Shown here: positions 25,794-37,900 of the stretch, in pieces
How positions within the stretch are numbered: the first letter of the stretch is position 1
Layout of the letters: each line of letters begins with the position of its first letter
Origin: Sycobia sp. Sy_11
Taxonomy: Eukaryota; Arthropoda; Insecta; Hymenoptera; Epichrysomallidae
NCBI GenBank assembly: GCA_018907035.1
Contig: JACCIC010000021.1
Coordinates: 1,883,501-1,947,500 of the forward strand
Direction of reading: 5' to 3'
Length of the DNA stretch: 64,000 nt
Made by a program: the position numbers and the translations under genes
Notes under the pieces: model-generated
Told to the model about the DNA's origin: nothing
Database searches by the model: none
What the model saw: the letters and a program-made list of their open reading frames with translations, nothing else

Positions 25794-27054
25794 ATTTTCT
25801 TTGAATCAATAATTATAAACAACGGAAATCGTCGAAGAATTATGAAAGTTATCTCAAATTCATTTCTGGGCATGACTCCCATTGACAACGCTATTATAAT
25901 TCTTTAAGAACGGGAACTAGAAGAGAGAGCGAGAGAGAGAGAGAGAGAAATTATGTTGTCCTCACCTTAAGAAGTTGCCCGGCTAACATTGATTGCTCCG
26001 AGACACTTTAATATACCTGCTTTCATACTTTGCTATTAAATAAGCAAACGCTTTATCCCGGCGACAAGCTGTTTTCTGCTGAAATCGAAGCAAATAAAAC
26101 CAGCGAAATAATGGACGTGCGAGCTGTACGCGTGCGTTAACCTGCGCGCGCGCGCGTCCGCGTATGTGTAAGAAATTTCGTTAAACATGAATTATCCTCC
26201 CATTTATGCTTGCGGGCGTAAGCGTTTTATGCCGTTGGAATTGCCATTTTAAGAAAACGCTCTACGACATCTGAAAGTAACGAGCTATTGATCACGCCTC
26301 GTCGTAATTACGAGTTGAGCGGCATTAATAGTAGAACTATAAAATTCACCTACACGTCTAATTTAATCAATTATTATGCGACGCTCGATTGTTTGCCGGG
26401 TGTAAAGAAGAATTTTTATCGTTTTTAGGAGAATACCAAATAAGCTTAATCGTTAGTTTTACGAGAGTGTCGAGATATTAGCACGTTTATAATAAGCGCG
26501 AAGATAAACTCTGATTAAAAAGGACTGTCTTTATACGTGCTCGAAGGGCGAATTTTTAATTATTAATAAATTTTTAATTAACCACTAGGTCAGATTTAAA
26601 AACAAATAATGATAAACTGGAAAATACGTGTCCGTTGGAACATTTTCGAAACTTAACTTTTCCTATATGTATAGAACTGCATATATTTGTACAAAAAAAT
26701 CGAACATTTTTCGTAGATTACTAAGATACCTGTTGTTTTGTTTATATTATTAAAGATCGATTCAGCAGTTTTTCCTGTACATGTTTAATATAGAGACGAG
26801 TTAAAACGAGTTACGCTACGATGTGGCATTTTTTGTTTTGTTTAAGAAGTCACATATTAAATACTTTTTATAGGAGGCGGGCTGTATCCTCTGTACGTAG
26901 AATTAAGTGAAAACAGCCAATCAAAAGTACGTATATACATTGCGGTATTAGAGGAGGGATGAAGCCTGTAAAGATATGGATTAGTCGCGCTACGAGCGCT
27001 CTGTTCAACGACGGAGTTCCAAAGTTTCCTGATAATCTTAAATAAATTTGCGCT

Positions 27055-27110
<56 letters not shown>

Positions 27111-27470
27111 ACGTGGGTGATGGGTATGGGTGAAATACGACAGTTGGCGAATGGAGAAAAGTTCGGATGAGTGTATATAATATGAGTGGTTTAATTGATA
27201 AAATTCTTAACTATATATGTGTAAACAAAAAGGGATTAAGCAAAAAAAAAAAATGAAATAACACAGTATAGATATACTGTAATATCCTGTTCCCTGCTTA
27301 TGGAATGGCTAAGCAAAGACCTTGCCATATTTAATTACATTAGCTTTAAAAAAAAGAAGAAAAAAAGAAAATCATGTCGGTTAAGAAATGAACTTGGTTT
27401 GCAAGTTCAGTTTTTTTATGTCACTCGCACATCCACAATTTTATGCTTTTGATTTACATATGTATTTACA

Positions 27471-27530
<60 letters not shown>

Positions 27531-28317
27531 AATATTATTCCTTTTTAGTACTCTCATTACTCTCATAAGTCATTATCGTCCATTCATCATACCTCAGTTT
27601 TTTTTTCACAATTGCCTATATGGGATTTTATCGCTTGCAATAATTCCTTACACAAGATTGCTCTATTCCCATTCTTCTTTTATTCGTGCTTCTCTTTTGT
27701 TTCGAGCCGACCTACAGGGTACGGAAGGATACATGAGAGGATTCTGAAAAAAAAAAAAACAAAAAACATACGGCGAAAGAACGCACGGAGAGGATTCCGA
27801 AAGAATGACGAGAAAGGATTCGGCAAGGATTTTACATAGGAATTCTGTGATTATTAAAAAACAAAAAAAAAACCGAAGCCACGAAGTAGTGAATTGAAAG
27901 ATTTACAAAATCTTTTTGAAAATCAAATCGAGCCACAGGATTTCGAGAAAACTTATAAAAAAAACCATTTCTAATTTTATTATCGATTATTTCAAGGAAA
28001 ACCTCGTATAATCCTTAATCATATCTTGGATTTTCAAGGAATTTCTCAAATAATATTCGACAAGCTTAAAAGTCCTTACATACGACAATTGGTTCTTGCA
28101 GGTTTATTGTAAAATACAGCTCCGATTTCGGAATCCTTAACTGTCCCGTGCTGGAGTGACGCGTGCGCCTTCGCCCAACGCCTCAGAATCGTTTCCGGCA
28201 ATGATTCCGTCCACGACAATTTTAGAATGCCTTCCGACGGCCATGCGAATCTTTCCGGAGTCCTTACGTAATCGCACCCTAAAAGCCGAATAACGAACAG
28301 ATTCTTTCACATATACA

Positions 28318-28369
<52 letters not shown>

Positions 28370-28850
28370 TCGTTCGGAAATCGGCATCTTTAAATGTACA
28401 TTACATCGATTCTTTGCCCGCGCTTTATTAAGCCCCATTAATTAGCGTCTGACCATGCATACGCGGCTCGCGAGCCCGCTCATAATTTATAGGCGCGCGT
28501 CCTCTCGCATTATGCAACACGACTGGTAAATCGCGACTCGCCCCGGTTGTTAATCGCATCAATCTAATAAGATCCGGCGAGCGATTGTTAGCGAGTGTGC
28601 GCGCGTTTGACGACTGATCCATGCCGCCCGTCGACGACACTGGCCATTACGTATATGCGGCGAGCGACGGCATTATTATCCTCTGCTAATTAATAATATG
28701 TATAACGACGAATTACAGGCGATTACAACTTAATATTTGGAAAATCGATGATAATATTCGCGATTGTGCAAATTCACGCGGATTCTTCGAGTATTCGTCG
28801 TTAGCAGCAAATGAAGTCTAGACTAAATTGTTATATACTCAAAATCAAGG

Positions 28851-28903
<53 letters not shown>

Positions 28904-29074
28904 CATTATAATTACAGTTAAAATTATATTATAAATAGTTATATATTAGTATATGTCATTATGAAATAAATTATAGTTAGATGCTTAATGCAAATGGCAT
29001 GGATATATTTCTAAACAATGAATAAATTAGTAACAGGAAATAAGGTATTTCTTTGAAATATTTATTTTTCGCTG

Positions 29075-29135
<61 letters not shown>

Positions 29136-32100
29136 ACCATATGTAACATATAGCTAGCAGATATTTACGATTGCATTTAATGTACTGTGCGGAGAAGTGA
29201 ATAAAGTGGAAAAGGGCTTTCCAAACCTGTTGGGCCGTAAAAATTATTACATAAAATAGAAAAATATAAGAAAAGGAAATTGATTTAATATATACGTTAC
29301 GAACTTTCTTTTCTTTTTTCTTTTTTTTTTTTTGTTTTTTTTTGTTAACTTACCGTACGTATTTTCTCAGCTTCGTTTTTACTTCAAATTCACGCAATTA
29401 TGTGAATGATAATAGTAACTGAATTCAGTATCGATTTGATGGATTCGAAGGTGGATGCATGTAACATGTGTCCAGGAATGCTTTATGAAAATTAATTGTA
29501 CAATTTAAGGATTAATTGTAATATTTCTGTTTTGTTCATGAGTACGATTCAATGGTACATACATGCCACTCAAGCGTGCAGGACTCGTATAAGAAGAAGG
29601 AAAACAAAAATTGATACGGCATGCGCTGCGCATTTCACTAAACTGTTACTTTTAACGCGGACGATGTGATATAATAAATTTTCAAGCGTATAATTATATA
29701 ATATATTCTACAATTATATAATTTTAATTGTGGAATGACAGTCGGATTGTCCTTTACAATCGTCCACGTACGAATCTCAAACGAAAGCTACTGCAATAAG
29801 AAATGAAAAACACAAAAACAAAGCATCGATGCAAAGTACCGTTAGCAAAGAATAATCTGGCTATGGGCTCCACTGGCAAATCTTAAATATCCCTACCGAA
29901 TCTATACGTATTTGCCTCGCGTCCAGCGTTTCGTGCCGCCTCGGCTCCTCGCCGGGGACTCTACGCCTATACAGAGCTTTATGACGAATGCCACGGCGAC
30001 TTTTATACGCGAACGATTGAATTTCATCGTGACATACATAAGTGATAAGTGCGTTTGTAATCGTGAAGCTTCGTTCGAGAAACCGCGGTGCATTCAATTA
30101 TGCCCGTGAAGAAATTTGGGTTTGATTAAGAAAAAAAAACGTAAATACAGCCAAAGTCATATAATTATATACATATTATAGTCGATTACGCTCGTTTACG
30201 GAATCAACGATTTTTTGTGTTTCTTGAGTATACAATAACATTATATTTTCGTCCAAAAAATTCCTCTGATCGTGCAACAACATTAGAGGCCAAAGACCGA
30301 GACTGCGATGGATGAAAATGATATTTACAGTCTGACACTGAATCGTCGGTGGGATTTCTGTCCTGGAATCGAAGATCGCGACCGTACGTACAACGTCGAG
30401 ATTGGAATTATTCATCTGCCAAGGCAAATAGTTCGATTGCGAGGGAGTTCAATGGATAGGCTGGTGGGGGGGAGAGCTTTACAAGTTAAAGCTTAAGGAG
30501 AATCTTTTTAAGAAGCGTAAATGAGAACCTTTTTTTCTCATTTTCACGGATAATTATATCGTACGAAACTCGAGGTGAAAATTATATCAAGAACCACGTT
30601 AAAAAATATAATCTCCTCGTTGTAATATATATATATATATAGAGGCAGTCTGAAATTTTTCATATATTTTTTATATATATTGACCCGAGCGTTGAAAGAT
30701 GCTAATTGCGTTTAATGCATGTAATACAGCTTATACGTGATGTCAGATACAAGTGTTTCTTAATAAAGTACGTTAATAATATTTGTTAATAAATCACGTA
30801 ATGTCAGATACAAGTATTTTTCAATAAAGAAAAAAAGACACAGCGACGAGAAAAGCTTTACAGCTACATTTTGGATTATACTTCTGGATGAACGTATAAT
30901 TAACATATTTTGACGTGAATAATTCAGTGTTATTTTCATTTATTTTTTCTATTCGTGCACGATAATCGTTCTATATGAAAGTATATGAAAGTATAATAAC
31001 ACCCGCACATTTGCGGTATGTCGTTGCAGTCGCTACGTCATTCATAAATATTTTTCATATAATCGAAATAGTCTGGCCAATTGTGAATCTGAGATATGGC
31101 TATTTTTGTAAGACGTATAAGAGTTTCTTTTTTTTTTTCATACATTTCGAGATATCAAAGGATTAACGTTTGAATTTGATGCGCGAACATTGACAAGACT
31201 TAATCGCTATTTTTCATTATATTTTCAGAAAATTCGTGCATATAGTGTAATATATACTTTAGATATATAAAAATAGAATATATAATATATAGTGTATTAC
31301 TGAAATTACTTATTATTTTAATTATATTTTAATCAATCGTTCTCAAACGTAAATCTGTCCCAGTTTCAAATACAACGGCTCACATGCTGAATAGTATAGA
31401 GAAATAGTTACGAATATATAAATTAGCTTCGTAAAAATAAAAATTACTTAAACATTAAAACAAAAAATAAATAAATCAAACAATCCTTTCTTACAGGTAA
31501 TACAGTGCATTGTTTCGCTACTAATTATCATCGATTTTATGGAAATGTCGTACGCCGAGGATGGGACGAGCGTGATTGCTATGAAGAGACCGTTTTGCAA
31601 TGCATTTACGGGTGAGTAAAATGTAAAATTTTACAAAAAAAAATAAAAGAAAAATTCATATTACACAAATATCATATCACTAAATATCGTAGAAATCTGT
31701 CATCGTCGTATAATAAAATATATAATAAACATACTTATAAATTATGTAAAATGTCGAACAATTTCCAATAAAACGCCTGGAAAATTATTTCTAAAATTAT
31801 TTTTATTATTTTTAAAAAGCCTTTTTTTCTTATATCTTAAAAAAAAATATAAGTTACATTATGAAAAAAAGATTCACGATATGCATATAATATGAATTTC
31901 TATTTCAAAATTCGAATAATCGATTAAATTATAAGTCATTTAATAATGAATTGAAAAAATGTAGCGAATATGTAAAAAAAAAAATTTTTTTTTAAGTTAA
32001 TCGAGGAATTATAGAAAGTTGGAAAATCCATGGACTAACTTTGTTAAGATTGGATACACGACGAATACAAACTATAATAATAAGTACAACATTGGAGTTT

Positions 32101-33194
32101 CAGCCTTAACACGCGTCACTCGTAAGATTCGACGAAGACGCGAAAATCCATTCATAATGTTGGCATAGTTGTTCTATAAGCCCTTGATACATACATAAGG
32201 GAATGAGTATAGTTAGGATGAATAAATTTATCACGAAAAAGGAGGGGGGCTTAGTTGGTAAAACTAACTAAGCATTATCAATTATACATTATACTAATCT
32301 ACCTTTTGAATTTTTTTTTTTATTAATTTTAATCTCAACTGAAAGCGGTATTGCTTCTATTCATTGAAAAAGACAATAATAATTACTGAATGGCAAAGTT
32401 CTTTTAACTATTTTGTAATGACAAACTGACAATATTACTGTATGTACTATTTAACCGTTGAGAAATAATGAATTATAAAACTGACCAATACAAAAAATTC
32501 TCAATATCTATTAAAATTCATTGAACTTTCAAACTTCATAATATTTAAGAGGAAACTGAACATTTTAAATGTAGACAACGTTCTATTTTCAATAATGAAT
32601 TCTCTATTATTGATATTGATTTATATGTACGCTTACCGAGATTATTTGTTAAAACCAAATTTACAAAAAGGAAGTTAAAAAAAAAAACAATATTTGCCAA
32701 AAATGACAGTTTATTTTTCAAAATACTGAAAAGTTTATGTTTATTTCTACCTCGGGATATCCGACCGACCAGATCTGCCACGTATCTACTTAAAACGCAC
32801 AATATATATATAAGACACGCGCGTTAACTTTACGACTCTATATATATACACTTTAATATGATTTTTATATCATATAATATCTTAATTTTATACGGAGTAT
32901 ATAGATATACATCTTTCAAACTATAAGAAAAGGTGTGTATAATATAATGTCGAAGAGAATCGATGCGCTGAAACGAAAAATTTACGAATATTAAAGAAAC
33001 TTTACTTGATTCAAGTAAAATTCTTGCCATATTAGTAAATGGATAATTTACGTGACAATTTAAAGCAAATTTTCTTTTTAAATTTAAACGAGTATTTACT
33101 AAATGCCACAAAGAAATTGTCTTGCGTCACAACCATATAATCATTTTTATTAAAAAAATAGAATAATCAAGTCTACGAAAAACTTTCTCGAATT

Positions 33195-33250
<56 letters not shown>

Positions 33251-34494
33251 TAAAAAAACTACGTATGCAAAAGTTTCATGCCATCACCATTAGGGCTTCC
33301 CCTATACCGGAGACTAGTTTTGGTATTCTTTGGTATTGTATCGGAATTCAAGACCAAAGCCAACACAACCTTAAACACAACAATTTGGTCTTGAAAAGAC
33401 ATTGTAATTAAATATTGCAAGAATCTTGGTCTCGATCATATTATATTATTTGATATTCGTAATGCATTAAAAATTTTCTATGTCAGTTGAATATGAAAGA
33501 TATTAAAAATGGTTTGCAAAACACCATTGATATATAAACTTTACAATTACTTAAAATATTTTATTTGTAAGGAACGGTCCTAAAGAGCCACTAGTTATTT
33601 GACCAAACAGCAATTTTGTTTTTTTTTTCTAAATTGCTGAAATTTTAAGCGATCGTAAAACGTAAAATAAAAATCTTAGGATAGCATTAGATTTTTATTT
33701 AATGAGTATATGAAGAATTGTTTGAAACATGGTATGTATTATTCGTACATGTGATGTAAAAGTTGAACGTTACTGTTTCTTTTTATTTTATCGGATATTT
33801 CTGTAAAAAAAACAAACATGTATTGTCATAACTTCAACCTTAAAAATAAAAGGACTGTGACATATAAGGACAAAGATCACAAAATGCAATTACATTATAT
33901 TTAGTTTCGTTCATTTTTAAATTCAATGTCTGCAATTTTCAAAGGATTTCATTAATTTAATATAATGCAAATTTGCTTATACTTTTCATTTCATTTACTT
34001 GACGCTATTTATATGTTACAACGGTCTTGGCACGAATAACTATCGTTCATTAAAATATGTTTTTGGTCTTTCGAATGTTTATAAGCTAGTTTGAGAAATT
34101 ATTGACAGATTTTCAAACTTAAAGACAATATTTTACGAAACACGAGTTGCCTCGACATTGGCTAAGCACCAATGTCCCATATCTTTGACATATCCTATTA
34201 AAAATACATATATGCACACACATACATACACACACATATATAAATATTGTTTCTTTCGCAGGCTGCGGCAGGAAGCGCGACCCAGCGTACGCGGCCGCTG
34301 CCGCGGTCGGCCTCCAGCAGCTGCCGCTGCCCCTCTACCGGGACCTGATGCTGCGCCTCGCCGCTGCCAGGAACGGCGCCGTGCCCGACGCCCTGGGCAG
34401 CGAGCTCAGGCTCCGGCAGCGGCTCGGCCTCGAGCAGCAGCCGATGACGCGGGAGGAACAGCAGCCTCCCCTCGCCCGCGTTCTCCTCTACTAA
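17275..34494 (+). CDS. CCAP: Crustacean cardioactive peptide (CCAP) precursor, complete
   Basis: Secreted neuropeptide precursor; CCAP acts in ecdysis behaviour and heart and visceral muscle control in arthropods. Exons are 17275-17280 (codons 1-2, Met-Lys), 31497-31611 and 34262-34494, total 354 nt, 117 residues. Residues 1-22 form a hydrophobic signal peptide (core CIVSLLIIIDF). After a short spacer come AMKR, then PFCNAFTGC (residues 34-42), Gly43 as amide donor and the dibasic processing site RKR (44-46), the exact arthropod CCAP signature with its two disulfide cysteines. The Ala/Leu-rich tail (47-117) has no further dibasic site. Introns are 14.2 kb after codon 2 (phase 0) and 2.65 kb between residues 40 and 41, inside the mature peptide. 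Exon 3 is strongly GC-rich, exon 2 is not. The placement of exon 1 rests on the ATGAAG|GTTAGT donor and perfect joining to the signal peptide; an alternative first exon is possible. Confidence 0.93.
17370..17422. repeat. (AT)n microsatellite
   Basis: Perfect alternating AT, in the CCAP first intron close to its donor site. Confidence 0.95.
18453..18507. repeat. (TA)n microsatellite
   Basis: Perfect alternating TA of about 55 bases within CCAP intron 1. Confidence 0.95.
20261..20281. repeat. (GT)n microsatellite
   Basis: Short perfect GT run followed by poly-T. Confidence 0.9.
21651..21724. repeat. Palindrome with (AT)n core
   Basis: GCTATCATTTG, then about 52 bases of alternating AT, then CAAATGATAGC: a 74-base perfect palindrome able to form a cruciform. 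The unique arms show that the symmetry is more than that of the AT run alone. Confidence 0.85.
22036..22086. repeat. (TA)n microsatellite
   Basis: Perfect alternating TA in CCAP intron 1. Confidence 0.95.
22340..22480. repeat. Fold-back family copy C (partial arm)
   Basis: Carries ATATTTTTATCGGTCGTGCC, a diverged ACAGCCAAACTATCC in place of the usual palindrome, and AATCGCTCCGTAAGAA, in the family's order. Older and truncated. Confidence 0.5.
23060..23360. promoter_or_regulatory. CpG-rich non-coding island in CCAP intron 1
   Basis: Complex, balanced-composition sequence without long frames, containing homeodomain-like motifs such as TTTATGTCG and TTTCATAAAG. It contrasts with the AT-rich flanks. 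Candidate enhancer by inference only. Confidence 0.25.
23880..23919 (-). ncRNA. Hammerhead-ribozyme-like core (left arm)
   Basis: The minus strand reads GTCC-CTGATGA-G, GAGC-CGTAGCGA-GCTC (stem II), GAAAC, GTT (legal NUH triplet), GGAC. Stem I is GTCC/GGAC, stem II is GAGC/GCTC with one bulged G, and stem III is minimal. All core positions CUGAUGA and GAAA are intact. Confidence 0.5.
23989..24031 (+). ncRNA. Hammerhead-ribozyme-like core (right arm)
   Basis: The plus-strand counterpart: AGTCC-CTGATGA-G, GAGC-CGTGGCGA-GCTC, GAAAC, GTT, AGACT. CTGATGA is at 23994-24000 and GAAAC at 24018-24022. Stem I is AGTC/GACT with a C-A mismatch at its base. Confidence 0.45.
25041..25063. repeat. (GT)n microsatellite
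   Basis: Perfect alternating TG in CCAP intron 1. Confidence 0.9.
25751..25790. repeat. (AT)n microsatellite
   Basis: Perfect alternating AT, 40 bases. Confidence 0.95.
26090..26560. promoter_or_regulatory. CpG-rich non-coding island in CCAP intron 1
   Basis: A (GC)n-containing start followed by complex sequence with TAAT-type sites (GTAATTACGAG, TCTAATTTAATCAATTATTATG, TTTTATGCCG). No reading frame with recognisable content. Possible enhancer by inference. Confidence 0.25.
27061..27107. repeat. (AT)n microsatellite
   Basis: Perfect alternating AT. Confidence 0.95.
27473..27527. repeat. (TA)n microsatellite
   Basis: Perfect alternating TA. Confidence 0.95.
28321..28366. repeat. (AT)n microsatellite with CAGACAT/ATGTCTCG flanks
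   Basis: Alternating AT flanked by short inverted unique bases (AGACAT / ATGTCT). Confidence 0.95.
28370..28760. promoter_or_regulatory. CpG-rich non-coding island in CCAP intron 1
   Basis: Balanced, CpG-dense sequence with many homeodomain-type cores (CATTAATTAGCG, TTTATTAAG, CATAATTTATAGG, GTTAATCGCATC, GCTAATTAATAA). A minus-strand frame at 28428-28640 exists but has no recognised motif or splice partner. The density of TAAT sites makes an enhancer plausible; unproven. Confidence 0.3.
28859..28902. repeat. (TA)n microsatellite
   Basis: Perfect alternating TA. Confidence 0.95.
29079..29129. repeat. (TA)n microsatellite
   Basis: Perfect alternating TA, only about 180 bases after the previous block. 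Confidence 0.95.
29690..29975 (-). repeat. Fold-back family copy D (single arm, GC-shifted)
   Basis: Contains GACAGTCGGATTGTCC, CGTCCACGTACGAATCTCAAA and, about 170 bases on, GTCCAGCGTTTCGTGCCGCC..GGGGACT, in the same order and spacing as the other copies. The motif is degenerate: CTGATGA has become CCGGCGA on the minus strand (core region 29921-29959). Confidence 0.55.
30730..30832. repeat. Short direct repeat, two units
   Basis: GATGTCAGATACAAGTGTTT followed by CTTAATAAAG recurs about 61 bases later with few changes. A local duplication. Confidence 0.6.
31612..34261 (+). other. CCAP intron 2, no gene recognised
   Basis: AT-rich, bounded by GTGAGT and TTCGCAG. Contains an (AT)n block at 33197-33248. 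Short minus-strand frames at 32545-33111 lack recognisable features. Confidence 0.6.
33197..33248. repeat. (TA)n microsatellite
   Basis: Perfect alternating TA in CCAP intron 2. Confidence 0.95.
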
Positions 34495-34979
34495 GTTTAC
34501 ACGCGCACACACGCGCGCACACACGCAAACACACAAGCGCTTAGATGATAAAATCTCTCTCGTTATTTCTCTCTCCTCTGGTGCACTTCTGCTTTTTGTT
34601 TAATTCTCCTCCTTTTCGTCGAGCTCTCTTGTGTTCTCTTATACAATATATATATATATATACTTGTCTGACATCTCACATTATTGCGACGCACGGATTT
34701 CATATAAACAGTGTCTATTATATATGCTTGCAGCATAACTTCTACCATGAACTCTATCCAATTCGATATATTTAACTATGTGTATGATAATATGAAAATT
34801 TCGCCAAGGATTTTTTTTTTCTCGGCGACTCTTGACGGGGCACGCACTGACTGCATTATTTCTCTATTATAAATGATGCGCAGATTTTGAAAGGTAAATG
34901 ATTTTCAAGGTGCGCGAATGCTTTATCTGGCAAGTGAACGGATGCGAAGGGATTTTTGGGACGCGCCTATATAGCATAG

Positions 34980-35042
<63 letters not shown>

Positions 35043-37900
35043 TACTTTTATGATTGACAATTGTCTCCCGATGAAAAAACGGCGCAATTTATCGATGTTC
35101 TATACACTTCAGCAATGTAGATATTATCATTGTCATCGTTATTAAAAAGTCCACGCATCGTATACGTATAATTTAGCGGCATATCGATGGCGAAAACCGA
35201 AAGATTTATTTTTCCATACCTATATATATATATATTAGTAGCATTATTTAATTTATGAAGAAACACATTAATTTACGATTATTATTGAAATATTACATGT
35301 CTGGTAAATTGGAGTAATCGACTTTTGTCATTGCGATTTTTGTCAAATTATTGTACTAAAGTATAGTTTTAAAAAAGATCACGATACGTTTTTTCCTTAA
35401 ATTTGCAAAGGCGCTTGTGCAGTTAAAAAAAAAAAAATCTATGTATCTGTACGCACCAGGAATAATCGATCGATGTGGAAGTATTATGATTTTTCTACGG
35501 GTACATTCGTTTCAAATATTAAACGTGCGTTTTTTTGATCGATTGGCACGGGAGCGATGAAAATTTGTCCATCCGATCGATTGATTTACGATACGTTACC
35601 GATTTCTATCCGATATGTTGTTCTATACATCCGTATAATAATAATAATCATGGATTTCATAAGCTGTAAAAAAATAAATTAATTAATTAATGAAGAAACG
35701 TTCCCTGAGATTGCGAAATTGTCGTATGTGTGCGATACGTTAATATGCAAAAAATCAATTTCAGCCGAAGCTGCAGAGAATTGAAAAATGCTATTATGAC
35801 TGTGTAAATTAAATATCCAGCAAAATATTATAACATTATGTATTTTTAATGTTTCATTATTAACTTTTTAATTTTCAATATAATTTATTTAATCGGTAAG
35901 TTTGAAAATATTAAACAACTATAGTTCTTCTGTTTATTTATTTAAAAAAAATTCACTCTTGTTTGACAATTTGCAGCTTGGGAATAGCTTCGAGTTTATT
36001 ATGAACAATGTACAATTTTACTTTCTATTAATTTTAATACTATTAAAAATTCTGTAACGTTCTTTATTAATTCTACTCATTTAATTGCCAGTCTTCACAA
36101 TCAATATATTTTGGATGTATTTATTTGTAAAATATAAAACACAAAATAATATTTGAAAAGAAAATATGTAAGACAATTTTCACGTTCAATATTATTATAT
36201 TACTTAAATATTCTTATCATGATGATCTTATAAAAGTAATAAATAACAGCATATAGATATATCAGTTTTAATAATTATTTTAAAGACTATGATTGCACTA
36301 AATATATAAACACATATGATGAAAGAAATTAATCTAAAATTTTATTTCAGTGAATTAGTTTGATTAAATTTAATATTTTACAATCGCTTAAATGTGAACG
36401 ATGCTTCTAATCATGTTAAAAGAAAATATTATCATGCAGCTAATTTTCTGTAGTTGTATATGCTTATTATTCAATTTCAAAATGCGATAAATATCGTTTT
36501 TTTTAATTGAAATACTTCAATTAAAACTTTCTTTCAAAACTTGATTGATCCTATTAAATTGTTACGATAGTCACTCCAATAGATGGTTTAAAAAGAATAT
36601 AGAAATCTTTGTATATTCTCATATACATTCAGCATGTCAATTTAAATTAAGTATTTAATTTTAAAGCTGCGTATTTTTATCGCAAAGCCAGCTGAGGCAA
36701 TTCTTCTGTAATAAATATATTTTACACCAATTAGCTGGAAATTAGTTTTTACATTTAGAATTGTTTAAATATGATTGAACATTTTTCTTGCTTCAGCCAC
36801 TGTCTTAATAAGTCTTAATAAGAAGTTTTGGAATAAATTATATTTTTTATAAAATATCTTTTAAATTTTATTAAAACTTAGGATAGGATTCTATTATAAA
36901 TACACGAAACGTATAATAATAAATCTTGCTAATAATAATTTTTTTATAATCAATGTTATAATGTTACACGGTGTGGTAGAAAAATTTAAGAATATAATAA
37001 TAGTGTTGATATTAATGCTCAAAAATGAAATAAAAAATGCTTATACGTAAAAACAAATTTTATCATAGGTGAAGGCAATAAATGATTTCGAGACTTATTT
37101 TATAAGAATTTTTTATGTAATAAAATATATTTTTAATTCAGATTTTTTTTTACAGATATAAGTAGTAATAACTACCTATAAATCTTAAAATGATATATAA
37201 TAAATTTCTTATTTTATTTTGCGTAAAATGTAGATTCAAATCTGATGGTCATCTGAAGTAATTAGTAAAACGATAGCTTCTATAGTATATATTTATATAA
37301 TTTACTTTAAAAATCTGAAGAAAATTTGGATAGAAAATCGTTTATAAAAAAAGTTCCTATAATCTATCACCCTGAATTATGTTTATACAATTTTTGATCA
37401 TAACATCGATAATACAATAAAATTATAATTTTATATTAATTAAAAATATATGGCATATTACTTAACACATTATAGGTATCAATATTTTGAACCATTCAAA
37501 CGTTGTGAAAAAATAGTTTTATGATTAATGTTGCATTCTTTCGGGCATTGTAATTATTGTTATTACATTCGTTATTTCGATTCAATATAATAGCCGATCG
37601 TTATCTAGTTGAATAATTTTGTTTCTCAGAAAAATAATTACGTTCTTTATTGTGTCACGCATACGAATCTTTACTTTCTGATTTTTCAATGTACTATATG
37701 AAATATTTACAAGAAAGTAGAAAACTAATTATAAAATCAAAAGTATTCGATAAAAAAGTTGTCGTCCAAGCATAACGTATCACGTTTAATATATGTCCTA
37801 AATCTTATATTTCTTTTTAACGCGCCTCAATGAAAAATTGCGTTATAAAAAGAAACCTACCTACGAGCTATACATCTACAGATCGTTATGCATTCGTTCC
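34495..37900. other. CCAP 3' flank and AT-rich spacer
   Basis: The CCAP 3' untranslated region begins here with an (AC)-rich stretch. Its end cannot be fixed; an AATAAA lies near 35672. From about 35700 to 37700 the DNA is very AT-rich and no gene was recognised. Confidence 0.55.
34980..35038. repeat. (TA)n microsatellite
   Basis: Perfect alternating TA, among the longest in the window, with GTTATA on both sides. Confidence 0.95.

Larger units (their letters stand above)
17281..31496 (+). other. CCAP intron 1 (14.2 kb), no nested gene recognised
   Basis: Bounded by GTTAGT and TTACAG. It holds at least eleven (AT)n blocks, fold-back repeats and CpG-rich islands. Short frames inside it (for example 19969-20247 and 28428-28640) have no recognisable motif or splice context, and some overlap repeats. 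No tRNA or microRNA hairpin could be asserted by eye. Confidence 0.6.

Noticed and set aside
28137..28640. Minus-strand frames in CpG-rich DNA as genes
   Set aside because: No motif, signal peptide or splice partner; open frames are expected in GC-rich patches.
34158..34544. Two frames overlapping CCAP exon 3
   Set aside because: The third frame joins exactly to the CCAP peptide exon. The others are Arg/Pro/Ala shadows of GC-rich codons with (AC)n-derived ends.
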